A stretch of 64,000 bases of DNA from Desulfobacterium sp. (GCA_030145245.1 JAQYWC010000065.1:186001-250000); one strand, 5' to 3'. Positions 1-8,665 are shown, counted from the stretch's first letter. A program made the numbers and translations. Notes: a model not told the origin generated them from the letters alone.

Positions 1-588
1 ATAACACTACTTAGGGTAGTTGATTACAGACAGGGTTTTATATACCACCAAGTTATTGAAGACCAGAATAGTATTGCTGAGGCCATCAAATCCACAAAGG
101 AAGCGACTGAGAACAAAGAGGGGGTTAACTCCCTTGTAAAACTACTTTCACTCTCTAAAGCCTCTACAAATGAAATTCAGCAGACCGAAAATAATCCAAT
201 GTTACAAATAGTTTTGGCTGAAATGGACGCTATGCGCCAGGAATTAAGACGTGTCTCTCGAAATATTAATCAAATTAATATTATAGAAAGGGGGACTAAT
301 ATTGCTGATCATTTCGAAAGACCTCAACATCAACTTGCTCATCTCAAAGATAATTTTAAACAGGTAAAAAATAGTTGTTTGGCTTCAAATTCTCATCGTA
401 GAAAGAAGAAGGGGATCGAGTTATGCCATGAAATCATTCGGCAGGCAAAGCTTGCATCTTTTGACGAAGAACTCCCCTCCTCAATTCGTAAAGAATATAA
501 AAACTTAATTGCCAGTGCAAATAAGTTAATAGATAATATGCCTATGACATCCATCCCTTGTATCCTTGAAGAAGATGAAAATGCTTAA
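1..588 (+). CDS. Partial hypothetical protein (C-terminal part)
   Basis: The reading frame is open from base 1, so the gene begins outside the window and only its last 195 codons are seen. The visible part is hydrophilic, with no membrane segment or signal peptide, and rich in Glu, Lys, Asn and Ile. The heptad-like stretch around the first internal Met (199), with the motif LAEMDAMRQELRRVS, suggests a coiled coil. Codons are AT-rich, unlike the GC-rich genes from 1.8 kb on. The next features are IS remnants, so this end looks like accessory DNA. I recognise no family and assign no function. Confidence 0.6.
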   Translation: MTLLRVVDYRQGFIYHQVIEDQNSIAEAIKSTKEATENKEGVNSLVKLLSLSKASTNEIQQTENNPMLQIVLAEMDAMRQELRRVSRNINQINIIERGTNIADHFERPQHQLAHLKDNFKQVKNSCLASNSHRRKKKGIELCHEIIRQAKLASFDEELPSSIRKEYKNLIASANKLIDNMPMTSIPCILEEDENA

Positions 589-662
589 CAAATCTTACAA
601 CAGATCCTTTATTCCCAACCCTCAATACAATTGGAGCACGATATTCTGCAAGGTGGATCTGA

Positions 663-896
663 ATGGGGCGAGATACGGTGACAAATAGATTTCTATTGAG
701 TTGGGCATTACATGATTCATGTCTTCAACGATGGCTATTCATGGGGAAATCATTAATTCTAATACTCTTGGCATTCACAATTACAACATCCTTACCTGCC
801 ACAGCTCTATCCGTTAATGATCAGGAAATTCGGATCATCAGAATGGAAGAGCAAGTGCAGGGGCTTAAAGAGCAGATTGCTGAGATCCGGTGTTAG
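663..896 (+). CDS. Small exported coiled-coil ORF, probably truncated
   Basis: A 77-codon ORF preceded by AAGGTGG six bases before ATG 663. An internal Met at 741 opens a typical signal peptide (MGKSLILILLAFTITTS, then PATALS), after which only about 25 residues remain (EIRIIRMEEQVQGLKEQI), a coiled-coil start. The stop comes right where IS-end-like repeats begin (905). The simplest reading is an exported coiled-coil protein cut short by an insertion. It could instead be a genuine tiny secreted peptide. Whether translation starts at 663 or 741 cannot be settled. Confidence 0.35.
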   Translation: MGRDTVTNRFLLSWALHDSCLQRWLFMGKSLILILLAFTITTSLPATALSVNDQEIRIIRMEEQVQGLKEQIAEIRC

Positions 897-904
897 TTGC
901 CACG

Positions 905-950
905 ATAAATTGACCCTTTGGAGGCTGAAATTCTCAAAATAAGTTGACCC
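905..950. repeat. Pair of IS21-type terminal-like repeats (remnant)
   Basis: Two 12-mers, ATAAATTGACCC (905-916) and ATAAGTTGACCC (939-950), differ at one base and lie in direct orientation 34 bases apart. Spaced short repeats ending in TGACCC are typical of the multiple-repeat termini of IS21-family elements. No transposase frame accompanies them on this side, so this is at most a scar. A different copy of such repeats lies at 1312-1354. Confidence 0.4.
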
Positions 951-1311
951 AGTGGGAAAAATATCATTTTATTTTGCACCTCATCAGCGGAGCTTTTATC
1001 CCGAGATATTTGGGGCTAAAAAGAAAAATGGCGTTAAAAAAATTTGAGACGACCTTCATTTTTGTTGCCAAGGGCAATGTTATGTAAACTTATTTCAACG
1101 CAATGGTCTTAAATAATATGAGAATTCCAGAATATAGGACTTTTTTCCCCTCTACCCCCTGGAGGGGGGAGTGTGTCATTTATTAAAATTACAAAAATGT
1201 CGCCAAAATTACCGTGTTTTTGTCTCATCTAATTTGAGAAAGCCAAAAGTTGGTCAAAAGAATCAGATAATCCGCGTTTATAGAACGTGACAATCAACAG
1301 CTATAATTTAC
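951..1311. other. AT-rich non-coding stretch
   Basis: No convincing ORF, RNA gene or promoter pair was found. There is a short C/G-rich inverted repeat near 1150-1172 (CCCCCTGGAGGGGG core). Composition is like the first kilobase and unlike the genes to the right, consistent with decayed mobile DNA. Confidence 0.4.
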
Positions 1312-1354
1312 AACCGAAAAGTGACCCCCCTTTCTAACCGAAAAATGACCCCCC
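1312..1354. repeat. IS21-family end: tandem terminal repeats
   Basis: AACCGAAAAGTGACCCCCC (1312-1330) and AACCGAAAAATGACCCCCC (1336-1354) are near-identical direct repeats with a 24-base period. They lie about 50 bases beyond the 3' end of the istB fragment, where an IS21-family element would have its terminal repeats. I read them as the surviving end of the element that supplied the istB fragment. Confidence 0.55.
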
Positions 1355-1402
1355 TGTTGACAAAAAACAGTATGAGGGGATCATACTGAAAAAAAACAAA
1401 CA

Positions 1403-1822
1403 TTACCGTTTAATATTTAGTGAATCTTTTAGTCTAAAACTATCCCAAACGCACTGAATAATATGGGCTCTGTGGGTGACTCGGTCCAGCAAGGCAGATG
1501 TCAAATTCGGGTCGCCAAAGATTTGGGTCCAGTCTGCAAATCCAAGGTTGCTGGTGATGATGATAGATTTTTTTTCGTGTCGTTCGGTTAGAACCTGAAA
1601 AAGTAACTGGGCTCCTTCAACAGAAAAAGGCACGTACCCGAGTTCGTCCAGGATCAAAAGGTCATAGCGAGCGTAGCGGTTCAGAACCCGCTTTAAACAC
1701 TTGTCATCCCGGGCTTCGACAAGATCATTAACAATACCGCATCCCGTGACCAATTTACATGCCCTGTTGACCTTTTTTAAATAGATCCATGGGTTGATGG
1801 AACAGCGCCACCCAGGGATCAA
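1403..1822 (-). pseudogene. istB: IstB-like ATPase, C-terminal fragment (IS21 family)
   Basis: The protein carries the IstB Walker B block (DLLILDELGYVPFS), the sensor segment IITSNLGFADW and the conserved tail LTSALLDRVTHRAHII. IstB (about 250 residues) is the DnaA/DnaC-like ATPase helper of IS21 transposases. The N-terminal half with the Walker A P-loop is missing, as is istA. Recognisable homology starts near 1775, and the 5' end runs into the 3' end of the beta-lactamase-like gene (stop at 1819), so the ORF's own TTG start is an artefact of the junction. This is a non-functional remnant left after deletion. Confidence 0.8.
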
Positions 1823-2706
1823 TTAATGGCAGGACCATTATCAAAGATGAGGTTGTCCAGGCAGACAATGAGATCGGTGAGCCACTTTCCGCCGGAAGGG
1901 CTCTCGGCCAGGGCCACGGCGATATAGGTTCTGCCGTCGTGTTCAATGAGGGCGCTGTCCGCGTGGAAGTTTCTCCAGGTGCCTGATTTCCGGTAGATGC
2001 GTGACGCAGGATGAATCCGCTTCAGGCCTTTGACAAACTTATGCTCAATGGCCGAATCGGCCAGGATCGATTTCATCTGCCGGCTGTAGGCCGGCGAGAC
2101 CAGCTGACCTGTCTCCAGCATATAATAAAATCTGGCCACCTGGAGCACGGTGGCCCCGTGGGAAAGGTTGTGCAGGGGATCCCGCTTCCAGGTGACGGCC
2201 CTGCTGTACTCTTTGCCCACCCAGAGCCCTCCGTTTCGTTCAGGATCGTAGAGCCGGTATCTGGGCGATTGCAACAGATCTGCGATGAATCCCTTGCCCA
2301 CCCGGTTGAGCATCTCGGTTGCCGCCAGGTTGGAAGAGTTCCGGATCATGCGCAAAAGGGTTGCTTCAGTCGCAGGATCCAGGATCATCTCCCGGTTGGA
2401 GATCCGCTCAAACGCCCCCAGCAAAATGGCGATCTTGGGCAGGCTTGCGGCATACATCATCTCGTTGGGATTGATATAGGCATGGCGGGGATTGGAAGGA
2501 TCGGTGATGTCCACAAGGGCAATGCTCAACGCCTTGGTGGCGGCGGCCTTTTTCAGGTGAAGATCGGCAAGACCGGACTCCAGCCCCTGCTGAAGGTGCG
2601 GGTCCGGGTCCTGCTCCAGCCGGGATACGGGGTATTGATTCACGGCCCCGGCCGGGACACACAACAGCACAATAAACAGGATGACAAAACAGGTGATTGG
2701 TTTCAT
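1819..2706 (-). CDS. Exported class-A beta-lactamase-fold serine hydrolase
   Basis: 295 residues from ATG 2706; a TTG at 2745 would add 13 residues before the signal peptide, so ATG is preferred. The signal peptide is MKPITCFVILFIVLLCVPAGA. Penicillin-binding motifs are all present: SxxK as AASLPK, an SxN-like element RNSSN, and KTG-type KSGT. This supports a periplasmic acylating serine hydrolase (class-A beta-lactamase or a related D,D-peptidase-like enzyme). Sequence alone does not show antibiotic hydrolysis, and the Glu166-type deacylation residue could not be placed. The gene diverges from the transporter at 2740 with only 33 bases between start codons, and its 3' end abuts an IS fragment. 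Confidence 0.8.
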   Translation of the reverse strand: MKPITCFVILFIVLLCVPAGAVNQYPVSRLEQDPDPHLQQGLESGLADLHLKKAAATKALSIALVDITDPSNPRHAYINPNEMMYAASLPKIAILLGAFERISNREMILDPATEATLLRMIRNSSNLAATEMLNRVGKGFIADLLQSPRYRLYDPERNGGLWVGKEYSRAVTWKRDPLHNLSHGATVLQVARFYYMLETGQLVSPAYSRQMKSILADSAIEHKFVKGLKRIHPASRIYRKSGTWRNFHADSALIEHDGRTYIAVALAESPSGGKWLTDLIVCLDNLIFDNGPAIN

Positions 2707-2739
2707 AATGAAGTGGTACCTACTAAAAAGGGGATCACC

Positions 2740-4029
2740 TTGCAAGGGTTAAGTCCAAAACCGTGCCCGGGGCTCGGGATCCGGGCAAGCTTTTTGTTTG
2801 CCAATTTTTTCCTGATCCTCACGGCCCTGTACCAGCTCAAACCGGCCAGCCGCTCCATGGTCATCGAGGCCATGGGCGCCCAGCGCCTTCCCTATGTCTG
2901 GATCGTCACAGCCGTCACCATGATCGTGTTCGTCTCCTGGTACCACCGCATGGTGGCGCGATACCCACGGATCAACATCGTCATGGGCTCCTGCCTGACC
3001 ATCAGCGGCCTCCTGGTCCTGTTCCGGGGCCTGTTGATCCTTCCCGGCCCCACGGCCGCCCTGGGATTCTATGTGTTTGTGGATATCATGGGGGTGGTTC
3101 TGGTGGAACAGTTCTGGAGCCTGACCAACGCCCTCTACACCACCGGGGAAGGGAAATCCTGGTACGGGTTCGTGGGCGCTGGGGGGCTTTTCGGCGGGGT
3201 TGCCGGCGGCGGATTATCTGCCCTGCTGGTCAGGCACACCCCCCTTGGGACCCCGGATCTCCTGCTCACCGCAGCCATAACCATACTCATTGTCCTGTTG
3301 CTGACCCGTGCCATGGGCCGGTTTGGCATCTACCGGGAAACTGCCCCCGGCACCCAGCCCATCCCCGTGGGTAAAGGCGGTCTCAGGCGCCTTGGCCAAA
3401 GCCGCTACCTGCTGCTCATGGCCGGGGTACTGCTGCTGGTTCAGCTGGTTTCTCCCCTGATCGAATACCAGTTCCTCAACACCGTGGAAGCCTCCTTTCC
3501 CGACCAGGAGGCCAGGACCGCCTACCTGTCTCTTTTCTTCAGCGTCATGGGCCTGATCTCCATCGCCGTCAACCTGGGGATCACCCCTGTGGTTCACCGG
3601 GTGTTCGGCACCATCCCGGGCCTTTTGGTGCAACCGGTGATGATCACCCTCTGTTCCTGTTTTTTCCTGCTGGACCCCTCCCTCGTTATGGGCGCTGCCG
3701 CCAAGATCAGCGACCGGGCCCTCTCCCACTCCATCAACAGGGCATCCAGGGAGCTGCTCTACGTCCCCATCCCCCCCGTGCTCATCTACCAGGCAAAGGC
3801 ATGGCTCGACATGCTCGGATACCGGTTATTCAAGGTTTCCGGATCCCTGATCATCCTGACGGTTACCCAGTGGCTGCCGGTGGCAATGGACCTGTCCCAG
3901 CTGAGCTGGATCGCCATCACCATCTGCGGCCTCTGGATTTTCCTTGTCACAGTGCTGGGCCAGGAGTACCGCACGGTGTGCAAAAACCAGGGCGCTCCGG
4001 CCACGGACCCGGGCGGTTTTTTCAGGTAA
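2740..4029 (+). CDS. NTT (ATP/ADP translocase)-like or MFS membrane carrier
   Basis: About 429 residues from TTG 2740, preceded by AAAAGGGG six bases upstream. The frame stays open far upstream inside the antisense beta-lactamase-like gene, but that part has no carrier features. About 11-12 hydrophobic segments are visible. The start (FLILTALYQLKPASRSMV, then LPYVW) and the late segment SRELLYVPIPPVLIYQAKAW resemble the bacterial Npt1/Npt2 branch of the nucleotide-transporter superfamily, which is MFS-like. The substrate is unknown; free-living members are not known energy parasites. A generic MFS carrier remains possible. Confidence 0.65.
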   Translation: MQGLSPKPCPGLGIRASFLFANFFLILTALYQLKPASRSMVIEAMGAQRLPYVWIVTAVTMIVFVSWYHRMVARYPRINIVMGSCLTISGLLVLFRGLLILPGPTAALGFYVFVDIMGVVLVEQFWSLTNALYTTGEGKSWYGFVGAGGLFGGVAGGGLSALLVRHTPLGTPDLLLTAAITILIVLLLTRAMGRFGIYRETAPGTQPIPVGKGGLRRLGQSRYLLLMAGVLLLVQLVSPLIEYQFLNTVEASFPDQEARTAYLSLFFSVMGLISIAVNLGITPVVHRVFGTIPGLLVQPVMITLCSCFFLLDPSLVMGAAAKISDRALSHSINRASRELLYVPIPPVLIYQAKAWLDMLGYRLFKVSGSLIILTVTQWLPVAMDLSQLSWIAITICGLWIFLVTVLGQEYRTVCKNQGAPATDPGGFFR

Positions 4030-4136
4030 AACCGTTGACAATCCCGGTAATAATCTGGTTTGATACCGTTTTTAGCGATGGAACAGAGCCGAGGTTGTCG
4101 GCTATTAACTTTATAGAGCTGTAATAAGGACGACAA

Positions 4137-5048
4137 ATGGACCAGATTTCCCAAAAAGTCAACCAGTGGATCGACAGCGGTAAAGACCCCAGAAGCGCCC
4201 ACTGGCAGGGCGGGCTCGAGGCAATGCTCGATCTTTTTTCCCCCCATGTGGAGCCGGGCAGACTCACCCCGGTGGCCCCCCTTGAAAAAGAGGACATTCC
4301 TGTTTTCAAAGCAGCCCTGAAGGCGATTGATCTCAGCCCCCACCTGATCGCAGCCTTTTTACCGCCCTCCGTTGCAGGGGCCGTCATTCCCCCGGAATCG
4401 GCCGAAGAGCTCCAGCGGATCGATAAAAATGAGCCCTCCTACAAGATTATGGTTGTCCGGCCCGGCAAGGAGCTCAGGATCGTGTGCGCCGAAATTTCCC
4501 AGCGGGCCACAAAGCCCGGGGCTGATATTTTTGAGGCCGGCGCCCTCCTCGGAACCTATGATTTTCCCTCCCAGGAGGTGTGCCTGTCCGAGTTGACCAA
4601 GCTCATCCAGGCCCATGCCTGGGAAAAGGGCACCTGGAGCCGTGAAGACCACGAACAATACACCCTCAACTGGTTTGAGCGAAGCATGGATCTCTCCTGC
4701 GGCGATCTTGCCGTGGAACAGAGCCGCTCCTTTTTCCACAGCCCCACCCTGATAAAGAGCAACCGGGTGGATGCCCTGTTCATCCTCATCCATGATCTCC
4801 TGATCAAACGCTTCAGCCATCCCCAGGATCCCCTGGGCCGTGCCGCAGCATCCATCAAAACCATAAAAGATAAAACCCTTTGTTCAAATAAACTGGAAGA
4901 GCTTGCAAGCCAGGCTGTCCTGGAGTTTTTAAACCATATCAGACAGCTGGAGCTCATGAAATTCGAAGAGTTATCAAACGCCGAAACAGAGCAGTTTAAG
5001 CGGGAAACCTCACGGACCATACTCAGGGTGGCTGACAAGCTTTCCTGA
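4137..5048 (+). CDS. Hypothetical cytoplasmic protein
   Basis: 303 residues, with AAGGACGAC just before ATG 4137. There is no signal peptide or membrane segment. The N-terminal half is Pro-rich and carries a stretch like a ligand-binding domain (SYKIMVVRPGKELRIVCAE). The C-terminal third is helical and charged (NHIRQLELMKFEELSNAETE). It lies 107 bases behind the NTT-like carrier on the same strand and is closed by a strong hairpin at 5065, so the two may be co-transcribed. I do not recognise the family. Confidence 0.7.
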   Translation: MDQISQKVNQWIDSGKDPRSAHWQGGLEAMLDLFSPHVEPGRLTPVAPLEKEDIPVFKAALKAIDLSPHLIAAFLPPSVAGAVIPPESAEELQRIDKNEPSYKIMVVRPGKELRIVCAEISQRATKPGADIFEAGALLGTYDFPSQEVCLSELTKLIQAHAWEKGTWSREDHEQYTLNWFERSMDLSCGDLAVEQSRSFFHSPTLIKSNRVDALFILIHDLLIKRFSHPQDPLGRAAASIKTIKDKTLCSNKLEELASQAVLEFLNHIRQLELMKFEELSNAETEQFKRETSRTILRVADKLS

Positions 5049-5064
5049 TAAAGCGGCTTCCATG

Positions 5065-5117
5065 AAACAGCCTGGCTCCGGGGAGATCCATTGATGATCC
5101 CCGGGGCAGGCTGTTTT
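5065..5117 (+). terminator. Hairpin terminator after the hypothetical gene
   Basis: AACAGCCTG...CAGGCTGTT flanks an inner TCCGGGG/CCCCGGG pairing around a short loop, ending in GTTTTAAG. It sits 17 bases after the stop at 5048. The stem is strong and the T-run short. Confidence 0.65.
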
Positions 5118-5351
5118 AAGAAACCACCCCTAAGATAACGGTATCAATATAAGCTGCGATCATGGCCCCCCGCATCATATCCACCGCCTCCCGGCACCCC
5201 AGCCCCCCGGGGGCATCGTCTTTCCCAAGTCAGAATCTGCAACCCCATACACACATTGACATGGCTTGCCATGGGAGTCATACTGGATGAGATTAAAGTT
5301 ATAACGGTATCCTTGAATCCAAATTTTTCAAAAACAACACTGGAGAGACAC
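5118..5351. other. Intergenic region, possible gene remnant on minus strand
   Basis: Read on the minus strand, about 5230-5124 gives a protein-like tail (DAPGGLGCREAVDMM, then AAYIDTVILG, then stop) in the codon style of real genes here. The frame is closed by a stop just upstream, so if real it is the scar of a lost gene. No family could be named. The right end carries the GGAGAGA ribosome site of the lipoprotein at 5352. Confidence 0.25.
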
Positions 5352-6365
5352 ATGGAACACTTTTCACTCCATGGCTCAAAACCGTTCAGTAAAATCATCC
5401 TTTTCCCGGCACTTTTCTTCCTGGTCTCCTGCGCCCACCTGCCCATGGATTCGCGGTATCCAGGTCCTGCGCCCCTGCCCCTGGCCCTGGAGCAGGAATA
5501 CAGCTATCCCGCCTACACCGGTTCCTATGACGAGCGGGTTCTTGCGGAAGAGGAGAAGTTTGTAATCAAACGGATCACGTTTTCCTCCACCCGGAACCTG
5601 ATCCCGGCCGGCCCCATCGCCATCGATTACTACGATATCAGGGACGAAAAAAAACATCCGGTGATCATGGTGCTGCCCATCCTCGGGGGCAACAACGCCA
5701 TTGCCAGAATCTTTGCCGCATACTTTGCCGACAACGGCTATGCCGCAGTGATCGTGCATCGTCAAAGGGAGTACAAGAAGATAAAGCAGATTCACCGGGT
5801 GGACCGGGTGCTGCGCCAGATGGTTCTGGACCACCGCCAGGTGCTGGACTGGATCGAAACCAGAAAAGAGCTTGACGCCGAAAGGACCGGAGTGTTCGGG
5901 GTCAGCATGGGGGGCATCAAGGCCGCATTGGTAAGCGCCCTGGACAAGCGGGTAAGCGCATCGGTCCTGGCCCTGGCAGGCGGGGACCTTGCCTATATCC
6001 TGACCCACTCCACGGAGCGGGGCGTTAAAAAGCGGCGGCTCAAGTACATGGAAGCGAACAAGCTTACCCTGGACCAATTTTACCACGAACTTGAGACCAC
6101 CATTGCCTGCGATCCCATGAAATACGCCGGCCACATCAACGCTGCCCGAAGCATGATGATCCTGGCCCTGTTTGACCAGGCCGTTCCCTTTCAAAAGGGC
6201 CGGGAACTCAAGGAGAAAATCGGGAACCCGGAAACCATCTATCTTGTGTCCGGCCACTACTCGGCCATCCTCTACCTCTATTATGTGAGGCGTTCCGCCC
6301 TCAATTTTTTCAGGAAAAAACTGGTGCCCCAAGACTACTCCAGGGCTGTTTTAAAATCAAAATAG
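5352..6365 (+). CDS. Lipoprotein alpha/beta hydrolase
   Basis: 337 residues from ATG 5352 with GGAGAGA upstream; an earlier in-frame Met at 5256 lacks such a site and precedes the signal sequence. A lipobox (FFLVSC, then AHLP) marks a lipoprotein. The nucleophile elbow GVFGVSMGG (GxSxG), an acidic FDQAVP segment and a late SGHYS histidine complete a plausible Ser-Asp-His triad. The fold resembles acetyl-esterase/dienelactone-hydrolase-like enzymes; the substrate is unknown. The 3' end overlaps the convergent gene at 6335 by 31 bases, and both are lipoproteins with hydrolase folds. Confidence 0.75.
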   Translation: MEHFSLHGSKPFSKIILFPALFFLVSCAHLPMDSRYPGPAPLPLALEQEYSYPAYTGSYDERVLAEEEKFVIKRITFSSTRNLIPAGPIAIDYYDIRDEKKHPVIMVLPILGGNNAIARIFAAYFADNGYAAVIVHRQREYKKIKQIHRVDRVLRQMVLDHRQVLDWIETRKELDAERTGVFGVSMGGIKAALVSALDKRVSASVLALAGGDLAYILTHSTERGVKKRRLKYMEANKLTLDQFYHELETTIACDPMKYAGHINAARSMMILALFDQAVPFQKGRELKEKIGNPETIYLVSGHYSAILYLYYVRRSALNFFRKKLVPQDYSRAVLKSK

Positions 6366-7588
6366 AACCACTTCTGGTTGCACGCCTTACCGCCCTCGTC
6401 GTGGGGGTCGGAGGTGGTGGCATAGGAGGACCAGCTTTCAAGGGTTTCCGGCTTAAACACCACGTTCTGGATGTTTCCCTTGAGGGAGACCCGCTTGGAT
6501 ATCTCCATGAGGGCCTGGGCATCCAGCTCTCCATAGCCTTCGCTCAGTGCCCGGTAAAGCTTTTTGGCCCGGGCCCCGGCATAGAGGGTGTCATCAAGGG
6601 CCGGAAAGACATCGTCATCCCGCTCATCTTCCAGCACCGTGTTCTCCCTGAAGGTGAGGACCCGGTCCCTGTCTGAGATGAACATCAGGGCATTGGTCTC
6701 AGCCTCGCTCCTTTTGGCGTCACTGATGAGATAAACATAGGAGCAGGTCCGTTTGGCGGCTTTGATCATGGCCACGGCCTCATCCAGGCGGGAGGTCTCC
6801 CGCATCAGCTTCCGGAAGAGAAAAACAAAGGGAATTCCCTCCAGGGTTTCATTGGGCGGATTGCCATACCCCATCTCCCCAAAGGCCATGTGCTGATCGT
6901 TCATCCCGGTGACGCACCCGATGAACCCGGCAAAGGAGTAGGTAACCGACGCATTGCCCACATCCGGTTCATGGACCAGGATCAAGGGCCAGCGATGCAC
7001 CCCCATCTTCCGGTTCCAGTCAAGGACCCGCATCTGGTACATGCGGCCATCCACCGTGGCCCGGTCAAACACCACCATGTTGCTACAGCTTGTGCTGGTG
7101 AACCCCTTTGAGAACCGCTTCTTGTACTTGTACTCGGACACGGCCGGGATGGCGTGGTACCAGTGGACCAGGCGCAGGGGCAGGCCGGCACCATGGGCCA
7201 GTCCCCGCATCTCCTCCTTCTCGGCAAGGGGAATGTAGGGGGCAATGAGATCGTACACCTCGTCCATCATCTCCTGTCTTGCGTAGAGGCTTGCAAGCTT
7301 CATCACGTGGGTGACGCTTTCGCGCACCTCCTTTTGGAGCAGGCGGCCGTGCTGGAATCCCATCTCATAGGGGGTGCCCTTGAGGCGGATCACCTTGAGA
7401 TCGTTCAGGCCCGGATCATGGGTGGCGACCACAGACGCCTTAGAAAGAATAGCAGCTTCCCTGTCCAGGTCCCGGATCTCCATGGAGCGCTGGAAAAGGT
7501 CAAGATTGTTGGTGGGAAGGGGTGCGCAGGATGCGACGATCAGACTTAACAAACAAAGGCACAGGGGTCTTGTCACAGGGTTCATCAT
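6335..7588 (-). CDS. Lipoprotein of the C45 / acyltransferase Ntn-hydrolase family
   Basis: 417 residues, with GGAGAT just before ATG 7588. The lipobox is SLIVASC, then APLP. The mature part starts with LKGTPYEMGFQHG, characteristic of peptidase C45 and acyl-CoA:6-aminopenicillanate acyltransferase-like Ntn hydrolases. In these a precursor cleaves itself before a Cys that becomes the nucleophile. The likely Cys is in STSCSNMVV, followed by RVLDWN, another family signature. The activity is probably amide bond cleavage or acyl transfer in the periplasm. It is convergent with, and overlaps, the lipoprotein hydrolase at 5352. Confidence 0.75.
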   Translation of the reverse strand: MMNPVTRPLCLCLLSLIVASCAPLPTNNLDLFQRSMEIRDLDREAAILSKASVVATHDPGLNDLKVIRLKGTPYEMGFQHGRLLQKEVRESVTHVMKLASLYARQEMMDEVYDLIAPYIPLAEKEEMRGLAHGAGLPLRLVHWYHAIPAVSEYKYKKRFSKGFTSTSCSNMVVFDRATVDGRMYQMRVLDWNRKMGVHRWPLILVHEPDVGNASVTYSFAGFIGCVTGMNDQHMAFGEMGYGNPPNETLEGIPFVFLFRKLMRETSRLDEAVAMIKAAKRTCSYVYLISDAKRSEAETNALMFISDRDRVLTFRENTVLEDERDDDVFPALDDTLYAGARAKKLYRALSEGYGELDAQALMEISKRVSLKGNIQNVVFKPETLESWSSYATTSDPHDEGGKACNQKWFYFDFKTALE

Positions 7589-7708
7589 GATATCTCCTTT
7601 TTTGATCTGTTACAAACAAGGAATAAAGACAATTCACTGAAATGAAAGGAGTTTCATTTATGAGGCAAGGCCGACAGCTCCCATTAATTTACCCCTGGCA
7701 CCGGGCAA

Positions 7709-7873
7709 ATGCAACCCATAAATCGGGTCCCCCGCAAGATCGCCACCCCCGTCGCCGATATTGACCGGTCCCGGAACGGCAGGGTCGTCCGGCCATGGAT
7801 TTTTCCGCCAGGTGTTGACAATTGGGCCAAGACCATCTACAAATATTCGCTTTTAACAGGTTCAACCATTTAA
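7709..7873 (+). CDS. Possible 54-residue small ORF
   Basis: ATG 7709 to TAA 7873, 13 bases before the next gene. The codons have the high GC third positions of neighbouring genes, and the peptide reads naturally (PRKIATPVADIDRS, RPWIFPPGVDNWAKT). The ribosome site is weak (GGG) and there is no homology I can name. It could be the tail of a lost gene. Confidence 0.3.
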   Translation: MQPINRVPRKIATPVADIDRSRNGRVVRPWIFPPGVDNWAKTIYKYSLLTGSTI

Positions 7874-7886
7874 AATAAAAAGGATT

Positions 7887-8570
7887 ATGCCCATGGCACT
7901 GCCCTGGAACGTCGTAGATCGATTCATTACCGAAGAGGAAGGTGTGCTGGAGCTTCGCCAGCGGGGCCAGCGGGACTTTATCATCACCCTTGGCACCCAG
8001 GTGCTCATGAACTCCATGGCCCAGCGCTCAGAGATCGCCCTGGGGGAGCTGGGCGCAAAACCCCTTGCCAGCCACCCGGCCCCACGGGTCCTGGTGGGAG
8101 GGCTTGGCATGGGCATCACCCTGCGGGCTGTGCTGGATTCCCTGCCCCGGACCGCAACCGTCGTGGTGAGGGAGCTCAATCCCCAGATAGTGAAATGGTG
8201 CCAGGGCCCGCTTCTTGATCTCACCCATGGCGCGGTTGCCGATCCCCGGGTCACGGTTGAGGTCGGGGACGTTGTTGAGGGCATCAGCAACGCTTCCAAA
8301 CAGGACCGGTTTGACGCCATCATCCTGGACCTCTACCGGGGTCCCCATCCCCGCACGGACAAAAAGAATGATCCCTTTTACGGCTCCAGGGCCATTGAGC
8401 GGGCCCGAAAGGCACTCAATCCCGGCGGCACCTTTGCGGTCTGGGGGGAGAACCATGATGAGGGATTCATGAAGCGTCTTGCCAGTGGCGGGTTTTCCGT
8501 TGAGTTCAAGCGGGCCGGCAAGGGCGGGTACTGCCATGCGGTTTTCCTGGCCACAAAAAAAAGGGGATAG
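7887..8570 (+). CDS. Spermidine-synthase-like SAM-dependent methyltransferase-fold protein
   Basis: 227 residues, with AAGGATT directly before ATG 7887. The Rossmann motif I is PRVLVGGLGMGITLR, the acidic end of strand 2 is VVVRELNPQIV, the DVVEG segment follows, and the DAIILDLYRGPHP motif occupies the position of the catalytic Asp region of spermidine synthases. It lacks the N-terminal beta domain of true SpeE, so the product is more likely a small methyltransferase or an orphan aminopropyltransferase-like protein. No speD or other polyamine gene is nearby. Confidence 0.65.
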   Translation: MPMALPWNVVDRFITEEEGVLELRQRGQRDFIITLGTQVLMNSMAQRSEIALGELGAKPLASHPAPRVLVGGLGMGITLRAVLDSLPRTATVVVRELNPQIVKWCQGPLLDLTHGAVADPRVTVEVGDVVEGISNASKQDRFDAIILDLYRGPHPRTDKKNDPFYGSRAIERARKALNPGGTFAVWGENHDEGFMKRLASGGFSVEFKRAGKGGYCHAVFLATKKRG

Positions 8571-8621
8571 CGCCCCGCAAAAGTAAAACACGCATCAATT
8601 CGGGGCAAACGTCTAAAAGAT

Positions 8622-8665
8622 AACAGCCCCGGCCCGGCCGTTAAACAGTCGGGCCGGGGCAGTTG
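8622..8665. terminator. Strong hairpin between convergent genes
   Basis: AACAGCCCCGGCCCG pairs with CGGGCCGGGGCAGTT around a short loop. It lies midway between the stop at 8570 (plus) and the sdhB stop at 8682 (minus), so it could end transcription from both sides. There is no long T-run. Confidence 0.65.

Noticed and set aside
1819-2706. Antibiotic-resistance beta-lactamase
   Set aside because: The SxxK and KSGT motifs fit the fold, but the deacylating Glu and Omega loop could not be placed, so resistance should not be claimed.
2011-2739. N-terminal extension of the carrier ORF
   Set aside because: It is antisense to the beta-lactamase-like gene, lacks membrane features, and a ribosome site supports TTG 2740.
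5256-5351. Longer start of the lipoprotein hydrolase
   Set aside because: It would bury the signal peptide and lipobox; GGAGAGA supports ATG 5352.
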